Shown here one piece after another: positions 44,235-53,360 of a stretch of 64,000 bases of DNA. Position 1 is the first letter of the stretch. Each line of letters begins with the position of its first letter. The position numbers were made by a program, and so were the translations under genes. The stretch spans positions 1 through 64,000 of the forward strand of contig JAUJOA010000001.1 in the NCBI GenBank assembly GCA_030447875.1. The letters run 5' to 3'. The stretch is from Thermoleophilaceae bacterium. GTDB taxonomy: Bacteria; Actinomycetota; Thermoleophilia; Solirubrobacterales; Thermoleophilaceae. Under the pieces are notes generated by a model. The model did no database searches and was not told where the DNA came from. It worked only from the letters and a program-made list of their open reading frames with translations.

Positions 44235-45206
44235 TCAGCCGGTAGGCGAGCCGTCGCCCGTGCGGCGCTGGCCGCGAGCCGCGCGCACCAGCCGGTCCGC
44301 CTCGCGCTGCCGCCGCTCCAGATAGGCGGCGGCCTCTCGCTCCGCCGTCGCTCGCGTGCGGTCGGCCTCCAGCTGGGCCTCCGATCGCGCGGTCGCGAAG
44401 ACCTTCTCCGCCTCGGCGCGAGCCGTGGTGAGGCTTTCGGCCGCCTCACCACGGGCGGATGCCAGCGTTGCCTCCGCCTCCGCGCGCGCGGTCGCCAGGG
44501 TCTCCTCCGCCTCGAACCGCGCCGATCCGAGCGTCGCCTCCGCCTCGGATCTTGCGGCCGCGACGGCCTGCTCGGCCTCTCTCCGCGAGTTCGCCATCAG
44601 AAGCTCGCTGTTCGCCCGAGCGGTCTCGATCGTGCGCTCGGCGTCCGCGGTGGACGTCTCGGTCAGTCGCTCGGCCTCCGCGCGGGCCTCCTCGCGAAGT
44701 CGCTCGGCCTCCGCACCTGCATCCTCCCGCGCCGTGGCGGCCGCCTGCTCGGCTCGAGCGGTCATCTCGCCGGCCGCCTTCTCCGCCTGATCGGACCGCT
44801 CGCCCGCTCGACGCTCCGCTGCGTCGGCTTCGCTCCTGGCCGACTGGACCACCAGCTCGGCCTCGGACTCCGCCTCGCGCAGGATCGCCTTCGCCTTGGC
44901 CTGTGACGAGGCGAGCGTCGAGGCCGCCTCGCGCTCGGCTTGCTCCACGACCTCCACGGCTCGCCGCTCGGCCTTCGCCACATGATCCTCGGCCACGCGA
45001 TCGAGGCCGCCCTGTGCGAACAGTCCCTCCACGGTCTTCAGATGGCGATCCACCTCGTCCGGGTCATAGCCGTGCAGCCGGCGCGGGAAGTCGCGCCGGA
45101 GCACGTAGAGCGAGGAGTAGGCGGCCGAGCGCTCATGCGGGCGGAAGCCCCAATCCGGCTCGTCGCCGGGGAAGCTGTCGCCGTTGCCTGTGTCTACCGC
45201 CGTCAC
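44235..45206 (-). CDS. DivIVA-domain long coiled-coil protein
   Basis: This 323-residue protein has a DivIVA-type membrane-curvature domain at about 35-70 (VLRRDFPRRLHGYDPDEVDRHL), then about 240 residues of Ala/Glu/Arg-rich coiled coil with an irregular repeat built on TARAEAEATLASARGEA-like units, and a short basic tail. DivIVA proteins mark poles and septa and recruit wall synthesis machinery. The coil is longer than in septal SepIVA-type proteins (compare 58269). GTG 45206 is the start. Divergent from priA. Confidence 0.85.
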   Translation of the reverse strand: MTAVDTGNGDSFPGDEPDWGFRPHERSAAYSSLYVLRRDFPRRLHGYDPDEVDRHLKTVEGLFAQGGLDRVAEDHVAKAERRAVEVVEQAEREAASTLASSQAKAKAILREAESEAELVVQSARSEADAAERRAGERSDQAEKAAGEMTARAEQAAATAREDAGAEAERLREEARAEAERLTETSTADAERTIETARANSELLMANSRREAEQAVAAARSEAEATLGSARFEAEETLATARAEAEATLASARGEAAESLTTARAEAEKVFATARSEAQLEADRTRATAEREAAAYLERRQREADRLVRAARGQRRTGDGSPTG

Positions 45207-45324
45207 GCCTGGTTGCCGTCGATCCGCCGCCCTCGTGGCGGCCCGCTCGACAGATCCCTATTCGCGTCCGCGCCCATGCTCCCTGCCTCGTCGACCCGGT
45301 CCGGGCGGCGTCCGGGAGCGGCCG

Positions 45325-45330
45325 TACGGT
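45325..45330 (+). promoter_or_regulatory. -10 box of priA (TACGGT)
   Basis: TACGGT ends 7 nt before the GTG start of priA. Confidence 0.45.
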
Positions 45331-45337
45331 CACCCGA

Positions 45338-47542
45338 GTGATCGCCAAGGTGGAGCCGCTGACCCCGGCACGCGCCCTCAGGGGCCCGTTCGACTACCGC
45401 CTGCCCGGCACGATGGAGAGCGTCGGGGTGGGCAGCATGCTGGTGGTGCCCTTCGGCAGCCGGCGGATCCTCGGTGTGGTCGTCGACCTGGCGGAGACGA
45501 GCGTCGTGGCCCCCGAGCGGCTCGTCGAGCCCCTTGCCGCGCTCGAGCGAGAGCTTCCTGCCGACCTCTTGAGGTTGGGTCTCTGGGTCGCCGAGGAGTA
45601 CTGCTCGACCCCGGCTCGGGGACTCGGGCTCGTCCTGCCTCCGGGGACCGGCACCGGGTCCCACCCCCGCGTGCGCGCGCGGCTCGCGCTGAGGGCCACG
45701 CTGACCGAGCTCGGCTACGACGCGCTTGCGGGGGAAAAGCGGCTCGGCAAGCGTCAGAGGGCGGCTCTCGAAGCGCTCGCCAAGGGCTCGGCGCCCGCCG
45801 CCGCGCTAGCGCGCGTGGCGGGGTGCGGGCACGCCACCCTGCGGGGACTCGAGGCCCGCGGGCTCATCGAGCTGGTGCGCTCGGAGGTACGCCGCCGGCC
45901 GCGAATCCACTCGGTCGGCGCCCGCGTCGAGCCGCCGCTTGCGCTGACGAAGGCCCAGGAGGCGGCGCTGGCGGCGATCCTCGCCCGCATGGACGCGCCT
46001 CCCGGCAGCGACCGCCGCCTGCTTCTCCACGGCGTCACCGGAAGCGGGAAGACCGAGATCTACCTGAACGCCGTCGCGGCCGCGCTCGAGCGAGGCCGCT
46101 CCGCGATCGTCCTCGTGCCGGAGATCGCGCTGACCCCCAGACGGCGGCGCGCTTCGAGCGTCGATTCGGCGACACGGTGGCGATCCTTCACTCGAAGCTC
46201 GGCGCGGGTGAGCGCTACGACGAGTGGGCGAGGCTCCAGGACGGCGCGGCGCGCGTCTGCGTGGGTCCACGCTCGGCCGTCTTCGCGCCGGTCGAGGATC
46301 TCGGCCTCGTCGTCGTGGACGAGGAACATGATCCCTCCTACAAGCAGGAAGGAGACCCGCGCTACGACGCGCGCCGGGTCGCGGAGCGGCGTGCCGCGGA
46401 GGCTGGAGCGGTGCTCGTGGCCGGAACGGCCACGCCGCGGGCGGAGAGCTGGCTCGCCCTGCGCCGTCTCGAGATGCCCGAGCGCGCGGACGGCCGCCCG
46501 CTTCCACCCGTCGAGCTGGTCTCGATGGCCGGCGGTGCGGGGCCGCTTCACGCGCGCACCCGCGAGGCGCTGGAGGAGGTATGTGCCCGGCGCCAGAAGG
46601 CCATCGTGCTCCTCAACCGCCGTGGGTGGTCGAACTTCCTCTCCTGCCGGGACTGCGGACGCGTCTGGGGCTGCCCGGGATGCGACGTCGCGCTGGTGCT
46701 CCATCAGGGAGCCGGGCGCATCTCATGCCATCACTGCGGTCATGCCGAGGCGGTTCCGGCGCGCTGCGGCAACTGCGGCTCCCTGTCTGTCGCGCGCCAC
46801 GGCGCCGGCACGGAGCGCCTCGAGCACGACCTGCGCGCGGCGGTGGACCCGCTGCCCGTCTTTCGGCTGGACTCCGACACCGGCACGGGTCGCGACGCCG
46901 TCGTCACTGCCCTCGACCGCTTCGACGCAGCCCCGCGGGCGTGCTCGTGGGCACGCAGATGGTGGCGAAGGGTCATGACTTCCCCGCCGTGACGCTCGGA
47001 GTGGTCGTGGACGCCGACGCGACGCTCCGCTTTCCGGACTTCCGCGCCGAGGAGCGCACGTTCGCGCTGATCGCACAGCTCGCCGGTCGCAGCGGGCGCG
47101 GGCCGGCGGGCGGTCGCGTGCTCGTCCAGGCACTCGACGTGGAGGCCCGCGCGCTGCGCTGTGCGGCCGCTCACGACGCCGAGGGCTTCGTGACCGGCGA
47201 GCTGGCGCGGCGCGAGGCGCTCGGCTATCCGCCGTTCACCGATCTCATCCGCGTCGTCTGCTCGTCGACCGAGGCGGGGGTGGAGACGGAGGCGGCTGAG
47301 GCGGTGCTGGGCGCGCTCGACGAAGAGCTCCCGGCGGCGCGGCGGGCTCGACCGCCGACGGCTCGGCCGTGCTCGGGCCGGCGCCGCTGTTTCGCCTCAA
47401 GGGCCGCCACCGTGCCCAGGTGGTGCTCAAATCGACCGACCGGGAGGCCGCAATCACCGCGGTTCGCCTGTCCGTCGAGAGGATCGCGAGCGATCGCTCG
47501 CGGCGTGCGGTCAGCTTCTCGGTGGACGTGGACCCACAGTAA
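45338..47542 (+). pseudogene. priA: Primosomal protein N' (PriA) helicase gene, split by three frame breaks
   Basis: PriA restarts replication forks. Four pieces in three frames make one normal protein of about 735 residues: (1) from GTG 45338, AKVEPLTPARALRGPFDYRL to the Walker A GVTGSGKTEIYL and VPEIALTP; (2) FERRFGDTVAILHSKLGAGER, VVDEEHDPSYKQEGDPRY and zinc cysteines CRDCGRVWGCPGCD and CHHCGHA; (3) GVLVGTQMVAKGHDFPAVTLG and IAQLAGRSGRG; (4) GSAVLGPAPLFRLKGRHRAQVV to the TAA at 47540. Each break fits one lost base: in the C5 run at 46134-46138, near 46938, and between about 47330 and 47356. Sequence error is the likeliest cause; as written, the gene cannot make PriA. Confidence 0.88.
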
Positions 47543-47545
47543 GCT
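47540..47545 (+). promoter_or_regulatory. -10 box of def (TAAGCT)
   Basis: TAAGCT overlaps the priA stop codon and ends 6 nt before GTG 47552. Confidence 0.5.
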
Positions 47546-47551
47546 GAAGGG

Positions 47552-48142
47552 GTGCCGGAGGCGCCCCAAGAGCCACACGAGGAGGAGATCGAGGAGCCTC
47601 AGCTCGACCCCGAGCTCGAGATGCGCCGCGCCGCGGCGCTGTCACTCGTGCGCCGCTTCGGCGACCCAATCCTGAAGAGTCGCGCGACCGAGGTCGATCG
47701 CTTCGACGATGGCCTTCGGGCCCAGGTCGCCCGCATGGCAGGGCTGATGGCCGACGCCTTGGGCGTCGGGCTCGCCGCACCCCAGGTCGGTCTGGCGCAG
47801 CGGCTGCTCGTCTACCGCGTCGGGCCGGAGGCGCCCGTGATAGCGCTGGTCAACCCGCAGGTCGAATGGACGAGCTCCGAGCGCGAGACCATGGAGGAGG
47901 GCTGCCTCTCGATTCCGACCGTGCACGTCGACGTGGAGCGGCCGGTGCACGTGAGGGTGCGAGCGCGGGACGAGATCGGCGAGGGGCGCCTCGTCGAGGC
48001 GTCCGGCCTCGAGGCGCGGGTCATCCAGCACGAGCTGGACCATCTCGACGGGGTCCTGATCCTCGACCGCACCTCGCGCGACCAGCGCAAGGAGGCCGTG
48101 CGGGCGATGCGCGAGGCCGAGCGGGCGCAAGAGGCTGCGTAG
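47552..48142 (+). CDS. def: Peptide deformylase
   Basis: Def removes the formyl group from new proteins. The 196-residue protein has all three motifs: GVGLAAPQVG, EEGCLSIP (metal Cys) and HELDHLDG (metal His pair and catalytic Glu). A 25-residue acidic N-terminal extension precedes the core, and a charged helical tail follows. It is followed by fmt, its functional partner. Confidence 0.96.
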   Translation: MPEAPQEPHEEEIEEPQLDPELEMRRAAALSLVRRFGDPILKSRATEVDRFDDGLRAQVARMAGLMADALGVGLAAPQVGLAQRLLVYRVGPEAPVIALVNPQVEWTSSERETMEEGCLSIPTVHVDVERPVHVRVRARDEIGEGRLVEASGLEARVIQHELDHLDGVLILDRTSRDQRKEAVRAMREAERAQEAA

Positions 48143-48158
48143 GCGGGGCGCCGGGTTC

Positions 48159-48164
48159 TACCCT
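48159..48164 (+). promoter_or_regulatory. -10 box of fmt (TACCCT)
   Basis: TACCCT ends 6 nt before the fmt ATG. Confidence 0.5.
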
Positions 48165-48170
48165 GGCGCG

Positions 48171-49082
48171 ATGCGTACCGTCTACCTCGGCACCTCCGAG
48201 TTCGCCGCGGCGGTGCTGCGGCGCCTGGCGGCCAGCGATCATCGTCCAGCGCTGGTCGTGACCCGTCCGGACCGTCCCCGCGGACGGGGACGGAGGTTGG
48301 CGGCGCCACCGGTGGCCGACGCCGCCCGTGAGCTCGGGATCGGGCTGGTCCAGCCCGAGAGCGTGAACGCGGACGACGCGGGCCCTCATCGCGGACGCCG
48401 ACCCCGAGGGAGTCTGCATCTGTGCCTTTGGTGCGCTGATAAAGGAGCCCCTGCTGTCGGACCACGAGATGTTCAACGTGCACCCGTCGCTTCTTCCTCG
48501 CTGGCGCGGGCGGCGCCGATCGAGCGGGCGATCGAGGCGGGTGATGACCGGACCGGACTGTCGATCATGCGGCCCACCGCCGAGCTCGACGCCGGTCCCG
48601 TATACCTCCAGCGGCCGGAGCCGATCCGCCCCGACGACGACTTCGGGTCGCTCTCCGCGCGCCTCGAGGAACTCGCCGGAGACCTCCTCGTGGAGGCGCT
48701 CGACCGGCGGCCGCGGTTCGAGGAGCAGCCGGACGGGGTCACGTTCGCCGACAAGATCACAGCCGAGGATCGCCGGCTGCCGGGCACCCGCATGGCCGCC
48801 GAGGTCGAGCGCCGGGTCCGCGCGCTGACGCCCCACATCGGCGCGTACATCGAGACCGGCAAAGAGGAGCGACTCGGCGTGCTGCGCGCGAGCGATCGGC
48901 CGACCGGCGCTCCCTCGCTCGCGGCCGGTGACCTCCATATGGAGGCGGATCGGCTGTTCTTCGGCTGCGCCGATGCCCCGCTCGAGCTGCTCGACGTGAA
49001 GCCGGCCGGCGGGCGACCGATGGCGGCCGCCGCCTACGTCCGCGGCCGCCGTTCGCGGCCGGGGACCACGGCCGCGTCGTGA
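48171..49082 (+). CDS. fmt: Methionyl-tRNA formyltransferase, with a central out-of-frame stretch
   Basis: Fmt formylates initiator Met-tRNA. The start (RTVYLGTSEFAAAVLRRL) and the end (LSIMRPTAELDAGPVYLQ, VEVR-like C-terminal domain) are in frame, and no stop breaks the frame. But between about 48380 and 48510 the correct frame is a different one, encoding ALIADADPEGVCICAFGALI and MFNVHPSLLPRWRG with the catalytic Asn and His. Two compensating breaks explain it: about two bases lost near 48376-48382 and one G lost near 48508-48511. As written, the active site is missing, though the frame stays open. Confidence 0.9.
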   Translation: MRTVYLGTSEFAAAVLRRLAASDHRPALVVTRPDRPRGRGRRLAAPPVADAARELGIGLVQPESVNADDAGPHRGRRPRGSLHLCLWCADKGAPAVGPRDVQRAPVASSSLARAAPIERAIEAGDDRTGLSIMRPTAELDAGPVYLQRPEPIRPDDDFGSLSARLEELAGDLLVEALDRRPRFEEQPDGVTFADKITAEDRRLPGTRMAAEVERRVRALTPHIGAYIETGKEERLGVLRASDRPTGAPSLAAGDLHMEADRLFFGCADAPLELLDVKPAGGRPMAAAAYVRGRRSRPGTTAAS

Positions 49083-49137
49083 CCTCCGGACCTGCCGCGG
49101 ACCGGCTCGACCGCGCGACGCGCAACACTCTGACGGC

Positions 49138-49368
49138 ATGACCCGCGAGGCTCCGATCGAGCTCGGTCCCAAGTGCCCCGATTGCGGCGAGCCGTGGCTG
49201 CGCGGCACGAACCTGCCCGGGCGCTACCGCTGCGTCTACTGCATGCGGCGGTTCGAGCTGCGATCGGAGTGCCCCGACTGCGGGGCGCACTCCACGATCG
49301 CCCGCATGTCCGACTCGGCCAACCTGTCCTGCCGCAGCTGCGGTGGGGGCATGCTGCGGGCGATCTGA
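49138..49368 (+). CDS. Small zinc-ribbon protein
   Basis: This 76-residue protein has four CxxC-type pairs: CPDC (13-16), CVYC, CPDC and CRSC. The layout, with RYRCVYCMRRFELRSECPDC then ANLSCRSCGG, resembles the YfgJ-like zinc-ribbon family, so two zinc ribbons are expected. Role unknown. It sits between fmt and the riboflavin operon. Confidence 0.75.
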   Translation: MTREAPIELGPKCPDCGEPWLRGTNLPGRYRCVYCMRRFELRSECPDCGAHSTIARMSDSANLSCRSCGGGMLRAI

Positions 49369-49415
49369 CCGGCATCCGGCAGCCGCCCTGAGGGGGACGG
49401 CGAGGGAACCGCTGA

Positions 49416-49436
49416 TAAGGTTGACTCGCGAGTCAA
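49416..49436 (+). promoter_or_regulatory. Promoter box and 16-bp palindromic operator of the riboflavin operon
   Basis: TAAGGT (49416-49421) is a -10 candidate, and the perfect 16-bp palindrome TTGACTCGCGAGTCAA (49421-49436) covers the predicted transcription start, 43 nt before the ribD ATG. This is a typical repressor position. The gap is too short and unstructured for an FMN riboswitch. Confidence 0.55.
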
Positions 49437-49478
49437 TTCGGCTCGAGGCGACGCCGAAGGACCCGCGCGATACCGCCC

Positions 49479-50603
49479 ATGAGCCATACGCTGGCTACCC
49501 AGCGCGACACGCGCCACCTCTTGAGGGCGATCGAGCTCGCCTCGGAGGCTCACGGCCGTACGAGCCCGAATCCGCTGGTCGGCGCGGTCGTCGTGAAGCA
49601 GGGAAGGACGATCGGCGAGGGCTTCCACGCCGCCGCGGGCCAGCCGCATGCGGAGCGCGTGGCACTCGAGAGCTGCGACGCCGATCCCCGCGGCGCCACC
49701 ATGTACGTGACGCTCGAGCCCTGCTGCCATCACGGGCGCACGCCGCCCTGCACCGAGGCGCTCATCGAGTCGGGGATCGCGCGGGTCGTCGTGGCCTCGG
49801 ACGACCCGACGCACAAGGCCGCGGGTCGCGGCCTCGGGATCCTGCGCGACGAGGGCGTCGACGTAGAGGTGGTGAACGGCGAGGTGGGGCAGGCGGCGCG
49901 CCTCATGAACCAGCCATTCCGAAAGCACGCGAAGACAGGACGGCCGCACGTGATCTTCAAGTCGGCCATGACGCTCGACGGCAGGGTCGCCACCCACACG
50001 GGCGACTCGCAATGGATCTCCGGCGAGTACAGCCGTGCCCGCTCCCACCGCTGGCGCGCGCACGCCGACGCGGTGGCGGTGGGGATCGGCACCGCCCTAG
50101 TCGACGATCCGCAGCTGACCTCCCGAGTCGAAGGGGTTGGGCGCCAGCCCCGGAGGGTGGTGTTCGACTCGGAGGCCCGCCTCCCGGTCGCCAGCCGGCT
50201 GGTGAGAAGCGCCGCGGAGATACCCGTCACCATCGTCTGCTCGCGGGCCGCGTCGAGGGCGGCCACGGGCGCGCTCGAGAGCGCCGGCGTCGAGGTGATC
50301 AGGGCAACCGGCGGGACGGAGGCCGACCGCGTGCGCTCCGGCCTCGACGAGCTCGGAGCGCGGGAGATCCAGTCCGTCCTGCTCGAGGGGGGCCCGCACC
50401 TCGCCGGCGCCTTCCTGGACGCCGGCGAGATCGACGAGATCCGCCTGTTCGTCGCGCCGATGATCGCCGGCGGCAAGAACGCGCGGCCGCCGCTCGAGGG
50501 CAAGGGCGTCGAGGCGATCGACGCCGCGCGCCGATCGCTCACCACCGAGGTCGAGCGGATCGGCGAGGACGTGCTGATCTCGAGCCGGCTCACGGAGTGG
50601 TGA
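49479..50603 (+). CDS. ribD: Bifunctional deaminase/reductase RibD
   Basis: RibD carries out steps two and three of riboflavin synthesis. The 374-residue protein has the zinc deaminase domain with HAERVAL and [12 protein letters not shown], then the reductase domain from about residue 150 ([34 protein letters not shown]). First gene of ribD-ribE-ribBA-ribH; the stop overlaps ribE by 1 bp. Confidence 0.96.
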   Translation: MSHTLATQRDTRHLLRAIELASEAHGRTSPNPLVGAVVVKQGRTIGEGFHAAAGQPHAERVALESCDADPRGATMYVTLEPCCHHGRTPPCTEALIESGIARVVVASDDPTHKAAGRGLGILRDEGVDVEVVNGEVGQAARLMNQPFRKHAKTGRPHVIFKSAMTLDGRVATHTGDSQWISGEYSRARSHRWRAHADAVAVGIGTALVDDPQLTSRVEGVGRQPRRVVFDSEARLPVASRLVRSAAEIPVTIVCSRAASRAATGALESAGVEVIRATGGTEADRVRSGLDELGAREIQSVLLEGGPHLAGAFLDAGEIDEIRLFVAPMIAGGKNARPPLEGKGVEAIDAARRSLTTEVERIGEDVLISSRLTEW

Positions 50604-51190
50604 TGTTCACCGGGCTCGTCGGCGCCACAGGCCGCATCCGATCCCTCGGGCAGGGGGAGGGCGGCGTGCGCCTCGAGGTCGAGGCTCCACTCGCGGGCGA
50701 GCTCCACCGCGGCGACTCGGTGGCGGTGAACGGCGTGTGCCTGACGGTTGCCGCCGTCTCCTCGGAGGCCTTCAGCGCCGACGTTATGGCCGAGACCCTT
50801 CGCCGCTCCTCGCTCGAGCCGCTCGTGGCGGGCGACCGCGTGAACCTCGAGCTGCCGCTCAGGGTCAGCGACCGGTTGGGCGGGCACATGGTGCAGGGCC
50901 ACGTGGACGGCCTCGGCACGATCGAGTCGCTCGCCGACGAGGGCTTTGCGCGCGTCATCCGGGTAGCCGCGCCGTCCGACCTGCTTCGCTACGTGGTCGA
51001 GAAGGGGTCGATCGCCGTGGACGGCGTCTCGCTCACGGTCGCGGAGGTGGACGAAGAGGGCTTCGCCGTGTCGTTGATCCCCGAGACGCTCGAGCGGACC
51101 ACGCTCGGCGCCGCCTCCCCCGGTCAAGCGGTGAACCTCGAGGTCGACGTGCTCGCAAAGTACGTCGAGCGCCTGATGGTGCACGCATGA
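50603..51190 (+). CDS. ribE: Riboflavin synthase alpha chain
   Basis: This enzyme dismutates two lumazines to riboflavin. From ATG 50603 it has 195 residues and the expected internal duplication: [12 protein letters not shown] with [13 protein letters not shown] in repeat one, [10 protein letters not shown] with [12 protein letters not shown] in repeat two. It overlaps ribD by 1 bp and ribBA by 4 bp. The open frame upstream belongs to ribD. Confidence 0.96.
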   Translation: MFTGLVGATGRIRSLGQGEGGVRLEVEAPLAGELHRGDSVAVNGVCLTVAAVSSEAFSADVMAETLRRSSLEPLVAGDRVNLELPLRVSDRLGGHMVQGHVDGLGTIESLADEGFARVIRVAAPSDLLRYVVEKGSIAVDGVSLTVAEVDEEGFAVSLIPETLERTTLGAASPGQAVNLEVDVLAKYVERLMVHA

Positions 51191-52503
51191 GCGCCACGAA
51201 GGCACCGTTCAGCACGATCGAGGAGGCGCTGGAGGACGTTCGTGCGGGGAGGATGGTCGTGGTCTGCGACGCCGAGGACCGCGAGAACGAAGGCGACCTG
51301 ACGATGGCGGCTCAGTTCGCGACGCCCGAGGCCGTCAACTTCATGGCCAAGGAGGGACGCGGCCTGATCTGCCTGGCGCTGACGCCGGAGCGCTGCGACG
51401 AGCTGGGCCTCGACCTGATGGCGGCGAAGAACGAGTCGCCGTTCCAGACGGCGTTCACGATCTCGATCGAGGCGCGCGAGGGGATCACGACGGGCATCTC
51501 GGCGCACGACCGCGCCCGGACGATCCAGGTCGCCATCGACCCGCGCTCACGACCGCTCGACCTGGTCCAGCCCGGCCACATCTTCCCCCTGAAGGCAAAG
51601 CCGGGTGGAGTGCTCGAGCGGACCGGACAGACCGAGGCGGCGGTCGACCTGGCACGGCTCGCCGGGCTCAACCCCTCCGGGGTGATCTGTGAGGTCATGA
51701 ACGACGACGGGACGATGGCGCGCGTCCCGGATCTGGTCCGCTACTGCGAGCGCCACGGGCTCAAGATGGTCACGGTCGCCGATCTGATCGCCTACCGGCG
51801 CAAGCACGACAAGCTGGTCGAGCGCGTGGTCGAGGCACGGCTTCCCACGGACTTCGGGGAGTTCAACGTCATCGGTTTCCGCTCGCTGGTCGACGAGAAG
51901 CACCACATCGCGATGGTGAAGGGTCAGGTGGCCGACGCGGAGGACGTGCTCGTGCGGGTGCACTCCGAGTGCCTTACCGGCGACGTCTTCCACTCCCAGC
52001 GCTGCGACTGCGGCCAGCAGCTCGAGGACGCCCTGCGGAGGATCGACCTTGAGGGCTGCGGGGTGGTCCTCTACCTGGCGCAGGAGGGCCGCGGCATCGG
52101 GCTGCTCAACAAGCTCCGTGCCTACCGGCTCCAGGAGGAGGGACTCGACACGGTCGACGCGAACATCGAGCTCGGGCTTCCGGCCGATCTACGCGACTAC
52201 GGCATCGGCGCGCAGATCCTCGTCGATCTGGGGCTCTCCTCGATCCGGCTACTGACAAACAACCCCAAGAAGATCGTTGGACTCGAGGGCTACGGACTGC
52301 GGGTGACCGACCAGGTGCCGATCGAGCACCCCTCCACCCGGCACAACCGTGACTACCTACGCGCGAAGCGTGACCGACTGGGGCACATGCTCCATCACCA
52401 GGGGCTGGCGCTCGACGAGGAGATGATTCACGAGGAGCGCGCGCAGGACCGCGCTCGCGCCGAGGGCGAGCGGGATCGTCCGGGCGAGCGCCCGCGTGGC
52501 TGA
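51187..52503 (+). CDS. ribBA: Bifunctional DHBP synthase/GTP cyclohydrolase II RibBA
   Basis: From ATG 51187 it has 438 residues: the N-terminal DHBP synthase ([18 protein letters not shown]) and the C-terminal GTP cyclohydrolase II with zinc cysteines [18 protein letters not shown] and [10 protein letters not shown]. It supplies both precursors of riboflavin. The charged Arg/Glu tail after residue 405 overlaps ribH by 8 bp. Confidence 0.97.
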   Translation: MSATKAPFSTIEEALEDVRAGRMVVVCDAEDRENEGDLTMAAQFATPEAVNFMAKEGRGLICLALTPERCDELGLDLMAAKNESPFQTAFTISIEAREGITTGISAHDRARTIQVAIDPRSRPLDLVQPGHIFPLKAKPGGVLERTGQTEAAVDLARLAGLNPSGVICEVMNDDGTMARVPDLVRYCERHGLKMVTVADLIAYRRKHDKLVERVVEARLPTDFGEFNVIGFRSLVDEKHHIAMVKGQVADAEDVLVRVHSECLTGDVFHSQRCDCGQQLEDALRRIDLEGCGVVLYLAQEGRGIGLLNKLRAYRLQEEGLDTVDANIELGLPADLRDYGIGAQILVDLGLSSIRLLTNNPKKIVGLEGYGLRVTDQVPIEHPSTRHNRDYLRAKRDRLGHMLHHQGLALDEEMIHEERAQDRARAEGERDRPGERPRG

Positions 52504-52924
52504 GGCGTGGGCCATAGCGGTCGCGCGGTTCTACGACGACCTGGCTGAAAGCCTCGTGGACGGAGCCACGGGGGTCTTCGAGGCGGCGGGCGGCACGGTG
52601 GAGGTCCATGACGTGCCGGGCGCCTTCGAGTTGCCCCTGGCCGCCAGGTACTGCGCGGAATCCGGACGCTATCGAGGGGTGGCCTGCCTCGGGGCGGTGA
52701 TCCGCGGCGACACCGACCACTACGAGTACGTCTCAGACCAGGCGGCGAGTGGGATTCAGCGCGTCGCGCTCGATACCGGCGTCCCGTGCGCCTTTGGCGT
52801 GCTCACCGTCGACAGCATGGATCAGGCGCTTGAGCGGGCGGGCGGCGGCAAGCGTCACCAGGGAGAGGAGGCCGCGCGCGCGGTGATCCGGATGGCTGCG
52901 CTGCGGGACGAGCTCGCGCTCTAG
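52496..52924 (+). CDS. ribH: 6,7-Dimethyl-8-ribityllumazine synthase
   Basis: RibH makes lumazine, the substrate of RibE. The 142-residue protein has [26 protein letters not shown] and [14 protein letters not shown] with the catalytic His. It starts at GTG 52496, inside ribBA. It completes the operon. The 186 bp after it hold no convincing gene until the rpmB promoter. Confidence 0.95.
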   Translation: MAEAWAIAVARFYDDLAESLVDGATGVFEAAGGTVEVHDVPGAFELPLAARYCAESGRYRGVACLGAVIRGDTDHYEYVSDQAASGIQRVALDTGVPCAFGVLTVDSMDQALERAGGGKRHQGEEAARAVIRMAALRDELAL

Positions 52925-53097
52925 GCGGACCTCGCCCTCGCGCCGGCGGACCTCTGACGCGTGCTCCTCATCTCGCCGCCTCAGCTCGGATTCGTGCGCC
53001 TCGTGTGCGGCCCGCCAGCTCGGCGCTTCGCTCATCGATGGGCGTGTCGCGCGCGGCGACCTCGAACTCGAGCCGAGCCCGCCCGGAGGGGCGCTGG

Positions 53098-53103
53098 TAG
53101 CCT
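53098..53103 (+). promoter_or_regulatory. -10 box of rpmB (TAGCCT)
   Basis: TAGCCT ends 7 nt before GTG 53111. Confidence 0.55.
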
Positions 53104-53110
53104 GGGCGCC

Positions 53111-53302
53111 GTGCCAAAGATCTGCTACTCGTGCGGAAAGGGCCCGGCGTTCGGCCATACGCGCAGCCACTCGATGGTGGCCACCAAGCGGCGGTTCAAC
53201 CCGAATCTCCAGAAGGTTCGCATCGAGGTCGCCGGCACTCCGCGCCGCGAGTACGTCTGCACGCGCTGCCTGAAGGCCGGCAAGGTCCTCAAGGCGGTTT
53301 GA
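53111..53302 (+). CDS. rpmB: Ribosomal protein bL28, zinc-type
   Basis: The 63-residue bL28 has the RSHSMVATKRRFNPNLQKVR signature and two cysteine pairs (CYSC, CTRC), so it is the zinc-binding form. The in-frame open stretch before GTG 53111 is not part of it. It precedes fakA and recG in the standard rpmB-fakA-recG order. Confidence 0.96.
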   Translation: MPKICYSCGKGPAFGHTRSHSMVATKRRFNPNLQKVRIEVAGTPRREYVCTRCLKAGKVLKAV

Positions 53303-53360
53303 GCCCGAGCGGCGGCCCAAGCCGTCGCAACGCCTTGCGCGCGACGGTGTAGGAGACGAC

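Noticed and set aside
49379-49478. FMN riboswitch before ribD
   Set aside because: The gap is only 100 nt with a promoter box inside; no RFN-type conserved sequence is seen.
52733-53320. Minus-strand frame of 195 codons over ribH and rpmB
   Set aside because: It overlaps two certain genes (ribH and the bL28 gene); the repeated Glu/Arg look is the reverse of their codons.
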